Of a stretch of DNA of 64,000 bases, positions 48,348 to 56,812 are shown one piece after another; position 1 is the stretch's first letter, and the number at the start of each line of letters is the position of its first letter. The position numbers and the translations under genes were made by a program. The DNA is from Acidobacteriota bacterium (lineage in GTDB: Bacteria > Acidobacteriota > Terriglobia > UBA7540): contig SCRD01000028.1 of the NCBI GenBank assembly GCA_004298155.1, forward strand, positions 248,001-312,000, given 5' to 3'. The notes under the pieces were generated by a model. The model made no database searches, was not told the DNA's origin, and saw only the letters and a program-made list of their open reading frames with translations.

Positions 48348-48658
48348 TTGGCCGGTTTTGATTCTATCATGACCCGGAATTCCCATCTGGCGCCATAACC
48401 AGTCAATAACACGGCTCGAAGCAATCCCCAGCTGGCTTCTTAAATTAACGCAAATCTTCCGCGTTCTTTACTTTTCCGGATTTGGCTTTGTTGTGTCTCT
48501 TCTGCGAAGAAGGTTAGTTTTGCGTCATCATTGCATGACGAAGAGATTACTGCATTTTCTGGCAGGTTGTACCGTGGATTGGAACTTTGCTTTTACCGTT
48601 CTGTTTGCACGCCTTCGCGGCTGGGGGAGTGATATGAGCTGGTTTTTCTACTTTTCGG
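48348..48658. other. Intergenic gap in the exopolysaccharide operon with a short inverted repeat
   Basis: About 310 bases with no credible gene. A 5-bp inverted repeat CGTCA...TGACG spans 48523-48540 within GCGTCATCATTGCATGACG. No clear promoter was seen. Confidence 0.5.
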
Positions 48659-49633
48659 TCAGCCAACACATTTTCTAAAGTAACTGATTGTGGAAGCGAT
48701 TCCATCCTCCAGGAGGACTTTCGGCTCCCACCCGAGCAGGCCACGCGCTCGGGAGATATCTGGGCAGCGGACCTTGGGATCGTCGGCGGGCAAGGGATGA
48801 AAACCTACCGTGCTCGAGCTTCCAGTGATTTCCGTGATGATTCGCGCGATATTAACGATTGTTTCTTCCCTCGGGTTGCCCAAATTGATCGGATAATGGA
48901 TTCCCCAATCTTCTCCCTGTGCGCCCGTCTCGCGGGAGTCAGAGCCAGCCAGCAAGAGGCGGGTCAGGCCGTCGATAAGATCAATGACGTAACAGAAACT
49001 CCTTGTTTGGGTTCCGTCGCCGTAAACTGTCAGTTCCTTCCCCTGCAGGGCCTGAACAATAAAATTCGAAATCACGCGGCCATCGTTCACACGCATCCAC
49101 GGACCGTAAGTATTGAATATTCTCGCGATCCGGGTATCAAGCCCGTGGCATCGATGGTAGGCCATTGTCAAAGCTTCGGAAGCACGCTTGGCTTCATCAT
49201 ACACACTCCTGGGACCAATGGGATTCACGTTGCCCCAATAGCTTTCTGTTTGCGGGCTCACTTTCGGGTCGCCATATACCTCCGAAGTGCTGGTGAGCAG
49301 AAAGCGTGCATTTTTAGCTAAGGCTAACGCCAGCAAGTTGCGGGTTCCGATAGTCCCCACCTCGAGGGTTTGAATTGGGAACCGAAGATAATCAGGCGGG
49401 CTGGCCGGACAGGCCATGTGAACGACAGCATCCAAGGGTCCTTCAATTTGAAAGGGAGTAGTGGCCTCCTGAAGAATAAAACGGAATGACGGGCCTTGTT
49501 CAAACTGTTCTATGTTTTCGTGCCGCCCCGTCAGGAGATTGTCCACGCAAAGAACTTCATGGCCCTGCTTAAGCATCGCTGCGCAAAGGTGTCTGCCGAG
49601 AAAACCTGCACCCCCCGTAATCAGAATTCGCAT
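48659..49633 (-). CDS. UDP-glucuronate decarboxylase-like SDR epimerase
   Basis: 324 residues, an extended SDR enzyme. [14 protein letters not shown] (residues 7-20) binds NAD; the catalytic Y-x3-K is YDEAK, with TSEVYGDP the catalytic Ser/Thr region. [22 protein letters not shown] and [19 protein letters not shown] match UXS enzymes that convert UDP-glucuronate to UDP-xylose. It would supply a pentose donor to the locus. GAGG precedes the ATG. Confidence 0.9.
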   Translation of the reverse strand: MRILITGGAGFLGRHLCAAMLKQGHEVLCVDNLLTGRHENIEQFEQGPSFRFILQEATTPFQIEGPLDAVVHMACPASPPDYLRFPIQTLEVGTIGTRNLLALALAKNARFLLTSTSEVYGDPKVSPQTESYWGNVNPIGPRSVYDEAKRASEALTMAYHRCHGLDTRIARIFNTYGPWMRVNDGRVISNFIVQALQGKELTVYGDGTQTRSFCYVIDLIDGLTRLLLAGSDSRETGAQGEDWGIHYPINLGNPREETIVNIARIITEITGSSSTVGFHPLPADDPKVRCPDISRARGLLGWEPKVLLEDGIASTISYFRKCVG

Positions 49634-49897
49634 GTGTCCTCTCGTGGCCCTGCTGAGCCGTGTGCCTCTAATTTCCCTTCCCTTACTTCCGTAAACAATT
49701 TAAGACCGCGGCCACGCTTATCTCAGTGTCTGCGCGCCACATTACTGGAGAGATTATAATGCCCGGTCGCAAGACCAGACAACAATCAGTCAATTTGTTC
49801 AAGTAAGAAGCGAGACTGTATCGGGCATTGAAGGTAGGAGTTCCACAGGTCAAAACTCTGGCGGCAGGTATCAGCTTTCGGGTTGATTTAGTTTCCC

Positions 49898-52207
49898 TTA
49901 TGCCTCCGGGCCGTTCGCCTCGTGGTTGTTGCCATATCCATAACCATATTGCTGGTAGTAGCCGTACTTGCCGCCGTAGTTCGATCTGTGTATCTGGACC
50001 TCATTCAGCGCCACACCGAGAATACGTGCCCCCGCCCCATACAGCAATGCCCTGGCCCTGCGAACAATGTCATAAGGCGTTTCACAGGCCCGTGTGACCA
50101 GGACCACTGCATCAGTGATGGTAGCAAGGATACGGCTGTCAGCGACGCTCAAAATGGGTGGAGAATCTACGAGCACATACTCAAATTCTGTGTGGAGCCT
50201 CTTAAGCAGTTCCACCGTCAGTGGCGACGACAGCACCTCCGCAGGATTTGGAGGGACGGGTCCGCAGGGGATGATGGAAAGATTGGGAATTCCGTTGACC
50301 GGCAAAATGGCCTCTGACAATTGGACCCTTCTCGTCAGGCATTGGACAAATCCCGGGCTGTTTCTTACCCCTGTGGCCCGATGGCAGGCAGGCCGCCGCA
50401 TATCGCAATCCAAAATTAAAACTTTGCTGCCGAGGCTGGCCAGCGTCGCACCCAGGTTTACCGTTGTAGTGGTTTTGCCTTCACCCGGAAGAGCGCTGGT
50501 TACAAGCAAAACTTTGGGTACAGGATGAGCGGACAAAAGGATCGAAGTTCGCAGCGAGCGAAAAGCCTCTACAGCGGTAGGATCCTTCTGCAATGCAAGG
50601 CCGTATAGTCCATTGGACCCTTTCCCGATGGCGGTGATTCCATGCTCCAATGATTTTGATGAACCATTCAGATGGACCGATGGGATAAGACCCAGAGAAG
50701 GCAGTCGAAGCAGGAACTCCACTTCATCAGGCGTCTTGAGTGTATTGTCGAGATATTCCTGCAAGAATGCCAGGCCGACGCCCAGACTCAGGCCCAGGAT
50801 AAAACCAACGGCAAGGTTGAGTATGACACGAGGCTTGGCCGGTCCTTTGGGCACCTGGGCCGGATCCACCACCATGATATTACTGGCATTCAACCCTGCA
50901 GCAACCTGGGCTTCCTTCATCCGCTGGAGCACCCCGTCGTATAGCGACCGGTTCGTGTCTACCTCGCGCTTCAGGATGTTGTACTGGATGGTTTTTTGAG
51001 AGACGACGTCCACAAGGCTTTCTTGCTGGCTAACCAGGCTGTTCAGATACTTCTCCCGCACGACGGCAGCGTCGTACTGTTGCGCGATGTTCTGCGTGAG
51101 TGCCTGCTTCTGGTGGTCGAGATTAGCCTGAAGCGTTTCAATCTGCTTTTTGAGGGCCATCGCTTTCGGATATCCGGGTTTTACGGTAGCAGTCAGTTCT
51201 GAATATTGGCGCCTTAGGTCAGAGAGGTTTTGCTCGAGTGTTTGAATGAGTCTGTTGTCAAGAACTCCTGGAAGATCCTGTACCTTCCCTGTGTGGACCA
51301 GGCTGTATTGAGCTTCCTTCTGGGCCCGGTCAGCCTGAGCCCTGGTGTACTCTTCCTCAAGCTGTTCCAGACGAGCATTGGCCATGCTTTGCGCCTGCGC
51401 ATTCACGGCGTTCTGAATGAAAAGGATTGAATTCTTCGCCGCATATGCCTGCAGGGCGTCTTCAGAAGCTTTGAGCTTTGCCTTCAACTCAACCAGGCGT
51501 CCGGAGAGCCATTCCGACGCCTTCAAAGCTTCATTCCACTTCACTTGAAGATTCTGATCGATATAGTCTTCCCCTAGCTGATTGGCGACGCGCGCCGCCA
51601 CCGCCGCGTCCTGAGAATAGAAGGCGACTTCTACAAGATTGCTGCGTTCAATAGGATTGACCACCACAGCTCTCATGAAATTGGTCACGCTGTTAAGATA
51701 CGCATCCGAGTTGGGGTCCGGCGGGTTCGGGTCTGATGCGGAAGGAATTTTTTCAGGATCTTTTGCGACCAGACCCAAAAAACTCCGGCTTTGATAAAAC
51801 TCGGGGTACCGGTAGAGGCGTAAGTCGCGCACCACGCGTTCTGCAAGCGAACGGCTCTTTAGAATCTGGTACTGCGTTTCGCGATAGCTCTGAAGGTCCC
51901 ACGAGGGTCCGGCCTGAGCGATCTGCTGGAAGCTCAGCACTTGAGGCTCTTCTGGATTAATCTCAATCAGAATTTTGCCGGCGTAAATGGGTTTTTGCTT
52001 GAAAGTTCCGATTGCCACAGTTGTGAAGACTATCAGCAGGCAAGTCAGGACAGCCCACCGCCGCTTCAACATCACATGCCAATAGTCAAGCAGCCGTGGC
52101 GACTCTTCGGGCAAGACATCCAGAACATCCTCTTCGCGCAAGTAATGCCCGTTGAGGCGCTCTACGTTACCCGTCTGATTGATCGGCGTTATTTCGTTTG
52201 AGTCCAT
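49898..52207 (-). CDS. Wzc-type chain-length regulator fused to a BY-type tyrosine kinase
   Basis: 769 residues. A Wzz domain with a membrane helix near residues 50-70 (AVLTCLLIVFTTVAIG) is followed by a long coiled coil (~200-420) and a second helix near 455-475 (VILNLAVGFILGLSLGVGLAF). The C-terminal kinase domain has Walker A SALPGEGKTTT (~570), Walker A' ILDCDMRRP, and Walker B YVLVDSPP. The tail is Tyr-rich (GGKYGYYQQYGYGYG), the usual autophosphorylation cluster. Such proteins set polymer length and coordinate export. GGAGGAG precedes the ATG. First gene of the minus-strand locus. Confidence 0.95.
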   Translation of the reverse strand: MDSNEITPINQTGNVERLNGHYLREEDVLDVLPEESPRLLDYWHVMLKRRWAVLTCLLIVFTTVAIGTFKQKPIYAGKILIEINPEEPQVLSFQQIAQAGPSWDLQSYRETQYQILKSRSLAERVVRDLRLYRYPEFYQSRSFLGLVAKDPEKIPSASDPNPPDPNSDAYLNSVTNFMRAVVVNPIERSNLVEVAFYSQDAAVAARVANQLGEDYIDQNLQVKWNEALKASEWLSGRLVELKAKLKASEDALQAYAAKNSILFIQNAVNAQAQSMANARLEQLEEEYTRAQADRAQKEAQYSLVHTGKVQDLPGVLDNRLIQTLEQNLSDLRRQYSELTATVKPGYPKAMALKKQIETLQANLDHQKQALTQNIAQQYDAAVVREKYLNSLVSQQESLVDVVSQKTIQYNILKREVDTNRSLYDGVLQRMKEAQVAAGLNASNIMVVDPAQVPKGPAKPRVILNLAVGFILGLSLGVGLAFLQEYLDNTLKTPDEVEFLLRLPSLGLIPSVHLNGSSKSLEHGITAIGKGSNGLYGLALQKDPTAVEAFRSLRTSILLSAHPVPKVLLVTSALPGEGKTTTTVNLGATLASLGSKVLILDCDMRRPACHRATGVRNSPGFVQCLTRRVQLSEAILPVNGIPNLSIIPCGPVPPNPAEVLSSPLTVELLKRLHTEFEYVLVDSPPILSVADSRILATITDAVVLVTRACETPYDIVRRARALLYGAGARILGVALNEVQIHRSNYGGKYGYYQQYGYGYGNNHEANGPEA

Positions 52208-53099
52208 ACAACTCCTCCACTGCCGAGGGGTGGCCTAGATCTATCAGACGTAACTTTTCATCGCCCCTGGTCCCTGGTAGGCCTCACTAATCTTGCTAAT
52301 GCCAGGCTGAATTGAGCAGGGCAAAGGATTGAATCTCAGCCCACTGTGAGAATGAGCACTGGCTTCCGCGTCCTCCATTGCTTTCTCCCGGACTGGTTGA
52401 GGACGCTGATTTCCGCTTTCATTGCAGAGACTTATTCAGTCTTGCAAGCAGGCAATCCAAATTCAGTCCGAGCCGAATTCTCGCGCCAAATCCCAGCCTC
52501 GAATGGGTGAGGGTTGAACCCGCTTTGTCTCTGCTATCCTTTGGATACGGATGTTCCCGCTGGCACGCCTCCCTTGCCGCCGGCGGCACTCATTAGAACT
52601 CACTAATCATCAATGAGCCTAACAGACGATTTCTGCCCTTGTCAATTTGTGTACTAGATTGAAATTAAAACTCTTGCAACAAGTTTGAGATGAGGCAGAG
52701 GTTCTCGACGGTTAGGTGGAAATAGGTGCTTCTCCGGCGGCTAAGCATTCAATCGACCCTATAATAGCCTCGTCAAAGCTCGGCCGCTGAGATGTGGAGG
52801 ATTGTCCAGCACGCTTTCCCGCGCTGAAGACGCTTTCTAGTAGCGTTGCATGTGGAGGCGCGTCCAGCGAATCTCCTTGCCTGAAGCCGGCAAAACGATG
52901 CAAGCACTATTTTAGGAATCCTTTGAGGTTGTGGAGCTTGTATGTCTTTCACGTGATTGAACTCACTCCTCTTTGATGTTAGAATTCGCAGTTTCCTGAA
53001 TAGGCGATTGACGATAAACTCCAGATGGTCTAGAAGCATAATGCCGAACCTTTGTTCATCGCCAGATGGGCTTCTTTCAAATTCAATCAGGATGGGTTC
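52208..53099. other. Long intergenic region between divergent loci
   Basis: 892 bases between the wzc-type gene and the DUF6807 gene. A TTGACA on the minus strand near 52635 with TTAGGC 17 bases on is a possible but poor promoter for the exopolysaccharide locus. A long minus-strand open frame starting inside the DUF6807 gene ends at 52773; its codons here are not convincing, and no ribosome-binding site is seen. Nothing else supports a gene. Confidence 0.5.
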
Positions 53100-54110
53100 A
53101 TGACAAAAAGGAAATTCGCGCAGATATTGGCTGGGACCAGTGCTCTGTTTTTTGGGGCGAGCACGCTGCTTCGGGGGCAGGAACCCGTAAAGGTCACGCG
53201 AAGTGGTCATACGATTTCCGTCGAAATTGGGGGCAGCCCGTTCACCACTTATTACTTTGGCACTGAATCCCCCAAACCTTATCTCTCCCCGCTTCGAAGC
53301 GCTCAGGGGACAATTGTGACGCGAAGCTGGCCTATGGTGACCGACATCCCGGGCGAGGACCACGATCATCCTCACCAGCGGGCTATGTATTTTGCTCACG
53401 GCGACATCAACAGAATTGACTTCTGGGCGGAGAAGAACCTGACGCGGGCGGAACAGACGGTAAACGGTGTTTTCTATCCGAGCGAAGACCTCCCTAAAGG
53501 GCGGACGGTCATTCGCCGGATCGAAGAAATGCACGGAGGGTCTCATTCTGGTACTGTCAAGGCAACATTTGATCTTGTTAAACCAGATGGAGAAGTCATA
53601 GGGGAAGAAGTTCAAGCCTACACTTTTACTGGGGACAGGCACAATCGGACCATCGACTGTGGTTTCACACTCAGGGCGACACACGGACCTCTCAAAATTG
53701 CCGATACCAAGGAGGGGACATTTGCCATCCGTGTGGTTCACGGACTTGATTCGCCGCCGGGCCGGATGGTCAACTCAGGCGGCGGGATAGGCGAAAAGGA
53801 AGTCTGGGGCAAAAAGGCGAATTGGGTGGATTACAACAGCAAGGTGGATGGCGAAGAGGTTGGTATTGCTATTTTTGATAACCCTCAAAATCTCCAGCAT
53901 CCGACTACCTGGATGGCAAGGGGCTACGGGTTGTTTTCGGTCAATCCGTTCGGCCTGAAAGAGTTTTTCAATGACCCCAAGCTGGATGGCAGTTACACAA
54001 TTTCATCGGGCGGCAGTCTCACCCTGCGTTATCGCGTCCTGATTCATCACGGTGACGAAAAGCAAGCCGATGTCGCCGGAGCCTGGCGGCGATATGCTGC
54101 CGGACGTTAA
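53100..54110 (+). CDS. Exported DUF6807 (PmoA-family) protein
   Basis: 336 residues. The ATG at 53100 yields a signal peptide (FAQILAGTSALFFGASTLLRG). The mature protein matches the DUF6807 family (often mis-named methane oxygenase PmoA): YFGTESPKPYLSPLRSAQGTIVTRSWP, DHDHPHQRAMYFAHGDINRIDFW and the C-terminal GLFSVNPFGLKEF. The conserved DHDHPHQ block looks like a metal or sugar site. It precedes an IolB/KduI-like gene, suggesting sugar or uronate processing in the periplasm; the function is not known. Confidence 0.87.
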   Translation: MTKRKFAQILAGTSALFFGASTLLRGQEPVKVTRSGHTISVEIGGSPFTTYYFGTESPKPYLSPLRSAQGTIVTRSWPMVTDIPGEDHDHPHQRAMYFAHGDINRIDFWAEKNLTRAEQTVNGVFYPSEDLPKGRTVIRRIEEMHGGSHSGTVKATFDLVKPDGEVIGEEVQAYTFTGDRHNRTIDCGFTLRATHGPLKIADTKEGTFAIRVVHGLDSPPGRMVNSGGGIGEKEVWGKKANWVDYNSKVDGEEVGIAIFDNPQNLQHPTTWMARGYGLFSVNPFGLKEFFNDPKLDGSYTISSGGSLTLRYRVLIHHGDEKQADVAGAWRRYAAGR

Positions 54111-54229
54111 GCCATCGACGCGCGAATGCCATGAGGAGGTATCGTTCCCGCCTGCATAGCAATCCGGCAGCTCCTCAGGGAGATTTAAAGGAACGGTGAG
54201 CATGACGATCTTGAAAAAGGAGAGGTTCT

Positions 54230-55045
54230 ATGGAACGTCACATAAAAGCCATGGCCGACGGAAAATATCAGCAGATTATTGCTCCAGGAACCATGAGATA
54301 TTTGGATTTCGCGCGTGCGCGGCTGAAAAGTGGAGAGACGCAACCCGGCGCGACGGGTGATCACGAGTACGTGCTGGACATTTTTTCTGGAACGGTGACG
54401 ATCTCGGTCCTGAGCGGCCAGAGCGGGAAGCAGGTTTATGAAAAGGTGGGTGGTCGCGCCGATGTCTTTTCAGGCCCGCCGGTCATGGTTTACATTCCCG
54501 TGAATTCGACATTTGAAATCGCCGCCACTTCAGACGCCGCGGACATCGGCATTTTCTCCGCGCCTTCCGGTAGTGCAACCGCGCCACGGCTGCTGCAGGG
54601 TGCAGACGTAACCGTCAACCATCCCGGCCGCGAAAACTGGCAAAGGACAGTCTATTCCGCACTCGACTTGAATACCAAAGCCGAGCGGTTGCTCGCCGGT
54701 GAAACTCTGAACCCTTCGGGCAACTGGTCAAGTTATCCTCCACACAAACACGACCGCAAGAACCCTCCCAATGAAGCGGTGCTTGAAGAGGTTTACTTCT
54801 TCCGCATCAAGCCATCGCAAGGCTTCGGTTTTATATGGACTTACACGGAGCCGGGCGATCCCGAAGGGTTCTCGACTGTTTTCGTGGTTCGCGACGGCGA
54901 TACAGTTCTGCTACCCAAAGGGTACCATCCTGTGGTGGCAGCACCGGGATACCAGTTACACTACACCTGGGTGCTGGCCGGCGAAGAACGCCGTTACGGA
55001 GCATGGAGCGACCAGCCCGAGCATGCATGGGTCAAACAGCAATAG
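54230..55045 (+). CDS. IolB/KduI-family isomerase (5-deoxy-glucuronate isomerase-like)
   Basis: 271 residues, a bicupin. The metal-binding segment SSYPPHKHDRKNPPNEAVLEEVYFF carries the two His and Glu expected of IolB, and VFVVRDGDTVLLPKGYHPVVAAPGY the second set of ligands. IolB converts 5-deoxy-glucuronate to the keto sugar in myo-inositol breakdown; the relative KduI acts on 5-keto-4-deoxyuronate from pectin. AAGGAGAGG precedes the ATG. No iolC, iolD or iolE is here, and the next gene is a hexuronate-type transporter, so a KduI-like or IolB-like role in uronate use are both possible. Confidence 0.85.
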   Translation: MERHIKAMADGKYQQIIAPGTMRYLDFARARLKSGETQPGATGDHEYVLDIFSGTVTISVLSGQSGKQVYEKVGGRADVFSGPPVMVYIPVNSTFEIAATSDAADIGIFSAPSGSATAPRLLQGADVTVNHPGRENWQRTVYSALDLNTKAERLLAGETLNPSGNWSSYPPHKHDRKNPPNEAVLEEVYFFRIKPSQGFGFIWTYTEPGDPEGFSTVFVVRDGDTVLLPKGYHPVVAAPGYQLHYTWVLAGEERRYGAWSDQPEHAWVKQQ

Positions 55046-55141
55046 GCGCCCACGCTGGCGCTCGAAAGGGCGTCCCACATTCTTATGCCGGAAGAATCCG
55101 GCCGAATTCCGAAGAGACTCATTGGCCTTTGTGGGTTTGTT

Positions 55142-55170
55142 TTGACAAGTTCACTTCACGGACGTAGAAT
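55142..55170 (+). promoter_or_regulatory. Strong candidate sigma-70 promoter of the hexuronate transporter gene
   Basis: A perfect TTGACA (55142-55147) and TAGAAT (55165-55170) are separated by exactly 17 bases. It lies ~195 bases before the ATG at 55364, leaving room for the overlapping palindromes at 55226-55256. Confidence 0.65.
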
Positions 55171-55225
55171 GCCTTCCGCCGCGGTACAAAGGGACCAGCT
55201 TAAAAGCTCAGAAGATGTCTCTAAC

Positions 55226-55256
55226 TTCTGCCGGTCATACGGCAGAATTAATTCTG
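55226..55256. promoter_or_regulatory. Overlapping palindromes: probable operator or leader hairpin
   Basis: TTCTGCCG-GTCATA-CGGCAGAA (55226-55247) is a perfect 8-bp inverted repeat, and CAGAATTAATTCTG (55243-55256) is a perfect 14-bp palindrome overlapping its right half. They sit between the candidate promoter and the transporter gene. Either repressor binding or an RNA hairpin is possible. Confidence 0.6.
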
Positions 55257-55363
55257 AGAGCCTGCTTTCTGGAAAACCCCTGCCGTGACATTACCCTGGC
55301 TCCTCCGTTCCGGCAGTGACGAAAACGCGAGCTGCCGGGCGTTCCGTAACGACCGGATGCCTC

Positions 55364-56677
55364 ATGGCCGATTCAACTCAACCGACGATAGAGCAATCTT
55401 CCGAAAAGCCGCATCGCGGGCTGCCGCATCTCCGATGGTGGATCTGTGGGTTGCTCTTTTGTGGTTCGACAGTCAACTACATTGACCGCGGCACCATCGC
55501 AATTCTGGCCCCTCACCTCCAGCAGCTCTTCCATATCACAGAGGCCGATTACGGCTGGATCATCGCCGCCTTCATGTGGGCGTATGCCATCTTCATGCTG
55601 GTCTCTGGTGGCATTGTTGATTGGCTGGGTACCAAGGTCGGTTATGCGATCTCCATGGGATGGTGGGGATTGGCGACCATCGGCCACGCAATGGCCCGCG
55701 GCGTTTTCTCCTTCGGCTTTGCGAGATTCATGCTGGGCGCCGGTGAGGCTGGCAATTTTCCAGCTTCCATCAAGGCGGTAGCGGAATGGTTTCCCAAGCG
55801 CGAGCGTGCGCTGGCTACCGGCATTTTCAATTCTGGGACTAATATCGGGAATGTCATTGCCTACCCCGTGGTGGGCGTCATCCTATTGCACTGGGGTTGG
55901 AAAGCAGCCTTCATCATCACTGGGCTGTTCGCGCTGGTAATTATGGTGGCGTGGCTGGTGGTCTATCAGACACCGAAGCTGCACCGCTGGATGTCTTTGG
56001 ACGAACTGAAGAAAATCGAACTGCGGGAACCAGAAGAGGAATACGAGCCCGAGTCAAAAATCGAATGGCGCCGATTGCTGGGCTACCGGCAGGCGTGGGG
56101 CTTTACCGTCGCCAAGTTTCTTACCGACCCCATCTGGTGGTTTTACGTTTTCTGGCTGCCCAAGTATCTGATCCAGGCAAGAGGATTCAGTATTGAACAG
56201 CTTGAGTGGTTCGGCACCATCCCTTTTATTGCAGCTATCATTGGCAGCGTGGGTGGCGGATGGCTTTCCGGTTTCCTCATGCGGTGCGGGTGGAGCGTGA
56301 ATGCCAGCCGCAAGACCGCCATGGCCGTCTGCGCTTTCTCCATGCCGGCGGGGATTGCCGCCGTGCTTACCGGCAATATCTGGTTGGCCCTGGCGCTGAT
56401 TTCCGTCTCGACCTCAGCTCATCAGGGGTGGTCGGCCAACCTCTTTACCCTGGCATCGGACACTTTCCCCAAGCGCGACGTAGCATCTGTGGTGGGGATT
56501 GGCGGTGCGGCGGGCGCCGTGGGCGGCATGATTATTGCCCCGCTCGCCGGCTACATTCTGCAGTTCACCCACTCCTACGTGCCGCTTTTTATTATCTGCG
56601 GCACTATGCATCCCATCGCACTGGGCCTCGTGCATCTAATAATTCCCAAGATCAAGCCCATCACATATCGTGCCTGA
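55364..56677 (+). CDS. MFS transporter, hexuronate/ACS family (ExuT-like)
   Basis: 437 residues with 12 membrane helices. STVNYIDRGTIAILAPHLQ and GWIIAAFMWAYAIFMLVSGGIVDWLG are typical of the anion:cation symporter family, and GAGEAGNFPASIKAVAEWFPKRERALATGIFNSGTNIGN is the ACS signature loop. The family takes up hexuronates or related acids with protons. The ATG at 55364 fits the N terminus; a GTG at 55316 is possible. Context of an IolB-like isomerase and a DUF4038 protein supports an uronate or sugar acid substrate. Confidence 0.9.
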   Translation: MADSTQPTIEQSSEKPHRGLPHLRWWICGLLFCGSTVNYIDRGTIAILAPHLQQLFHITEADYGWIIAAFMWAYAIFMLVSGGIVDWLGTKVGYAISMGWWGLATIGHAMARGVFSFGFARFMLGAGEAGNFPASIKAVAEWFPKRERALATGIFNSGTNIGNVIAYPVVGVILLHWGWKAAFIITGLFALVIMVAWLVVYQTPKLHRWMSLDELKKIELREPEEEYEPESKIEWRRLLGYRQAWGFTVAKFLTDPIWWFYVFWLPKYLIQARGFSIEQLEWFGTIPFIAAIIGSVGGGWLSGFLMRCGWSVNASRKTAMAVCAFSMPAGIAAVLTGNIWLALALISVSTSAHQGWSANLFTLASDTFPKRDVASVVGIGGAAGAVGGMIIAPLAGYILQFTHSYVPLFIICGTMHPIALGLVHLIIPKIKPITYRA

Positions 56678-56812
56678 TCTGGAACTCAGGGCATGCGCAC
56701 TTGAAGATATCTGTTTTTTCGCAGCTAGGACATTTTCCGGCAGCAAGGTTTCGCACGCGAGCGAGAGCTGTGATTAACCAGCCTGTGCGCCAGCAAGCGG
56801 CGGGAGGTCCTT

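Noticed and set aside
48493-48678. A 61-residue plus-strand frame within the exopolysaccharide locus gap
   Set aside because: It overlaps the 3' end of the epimerase gene, lacks a ribosome-binding site and has no recognisable features beyond some hydrophobic residues.
52773-53741. A 322-residue minus-strand open frame overlapping the DUF6807 gene
   Set aside because: Most of it is antisense to a well-supported gene, it has no ribosome-binding site, and its sequence matches nothing recognised.
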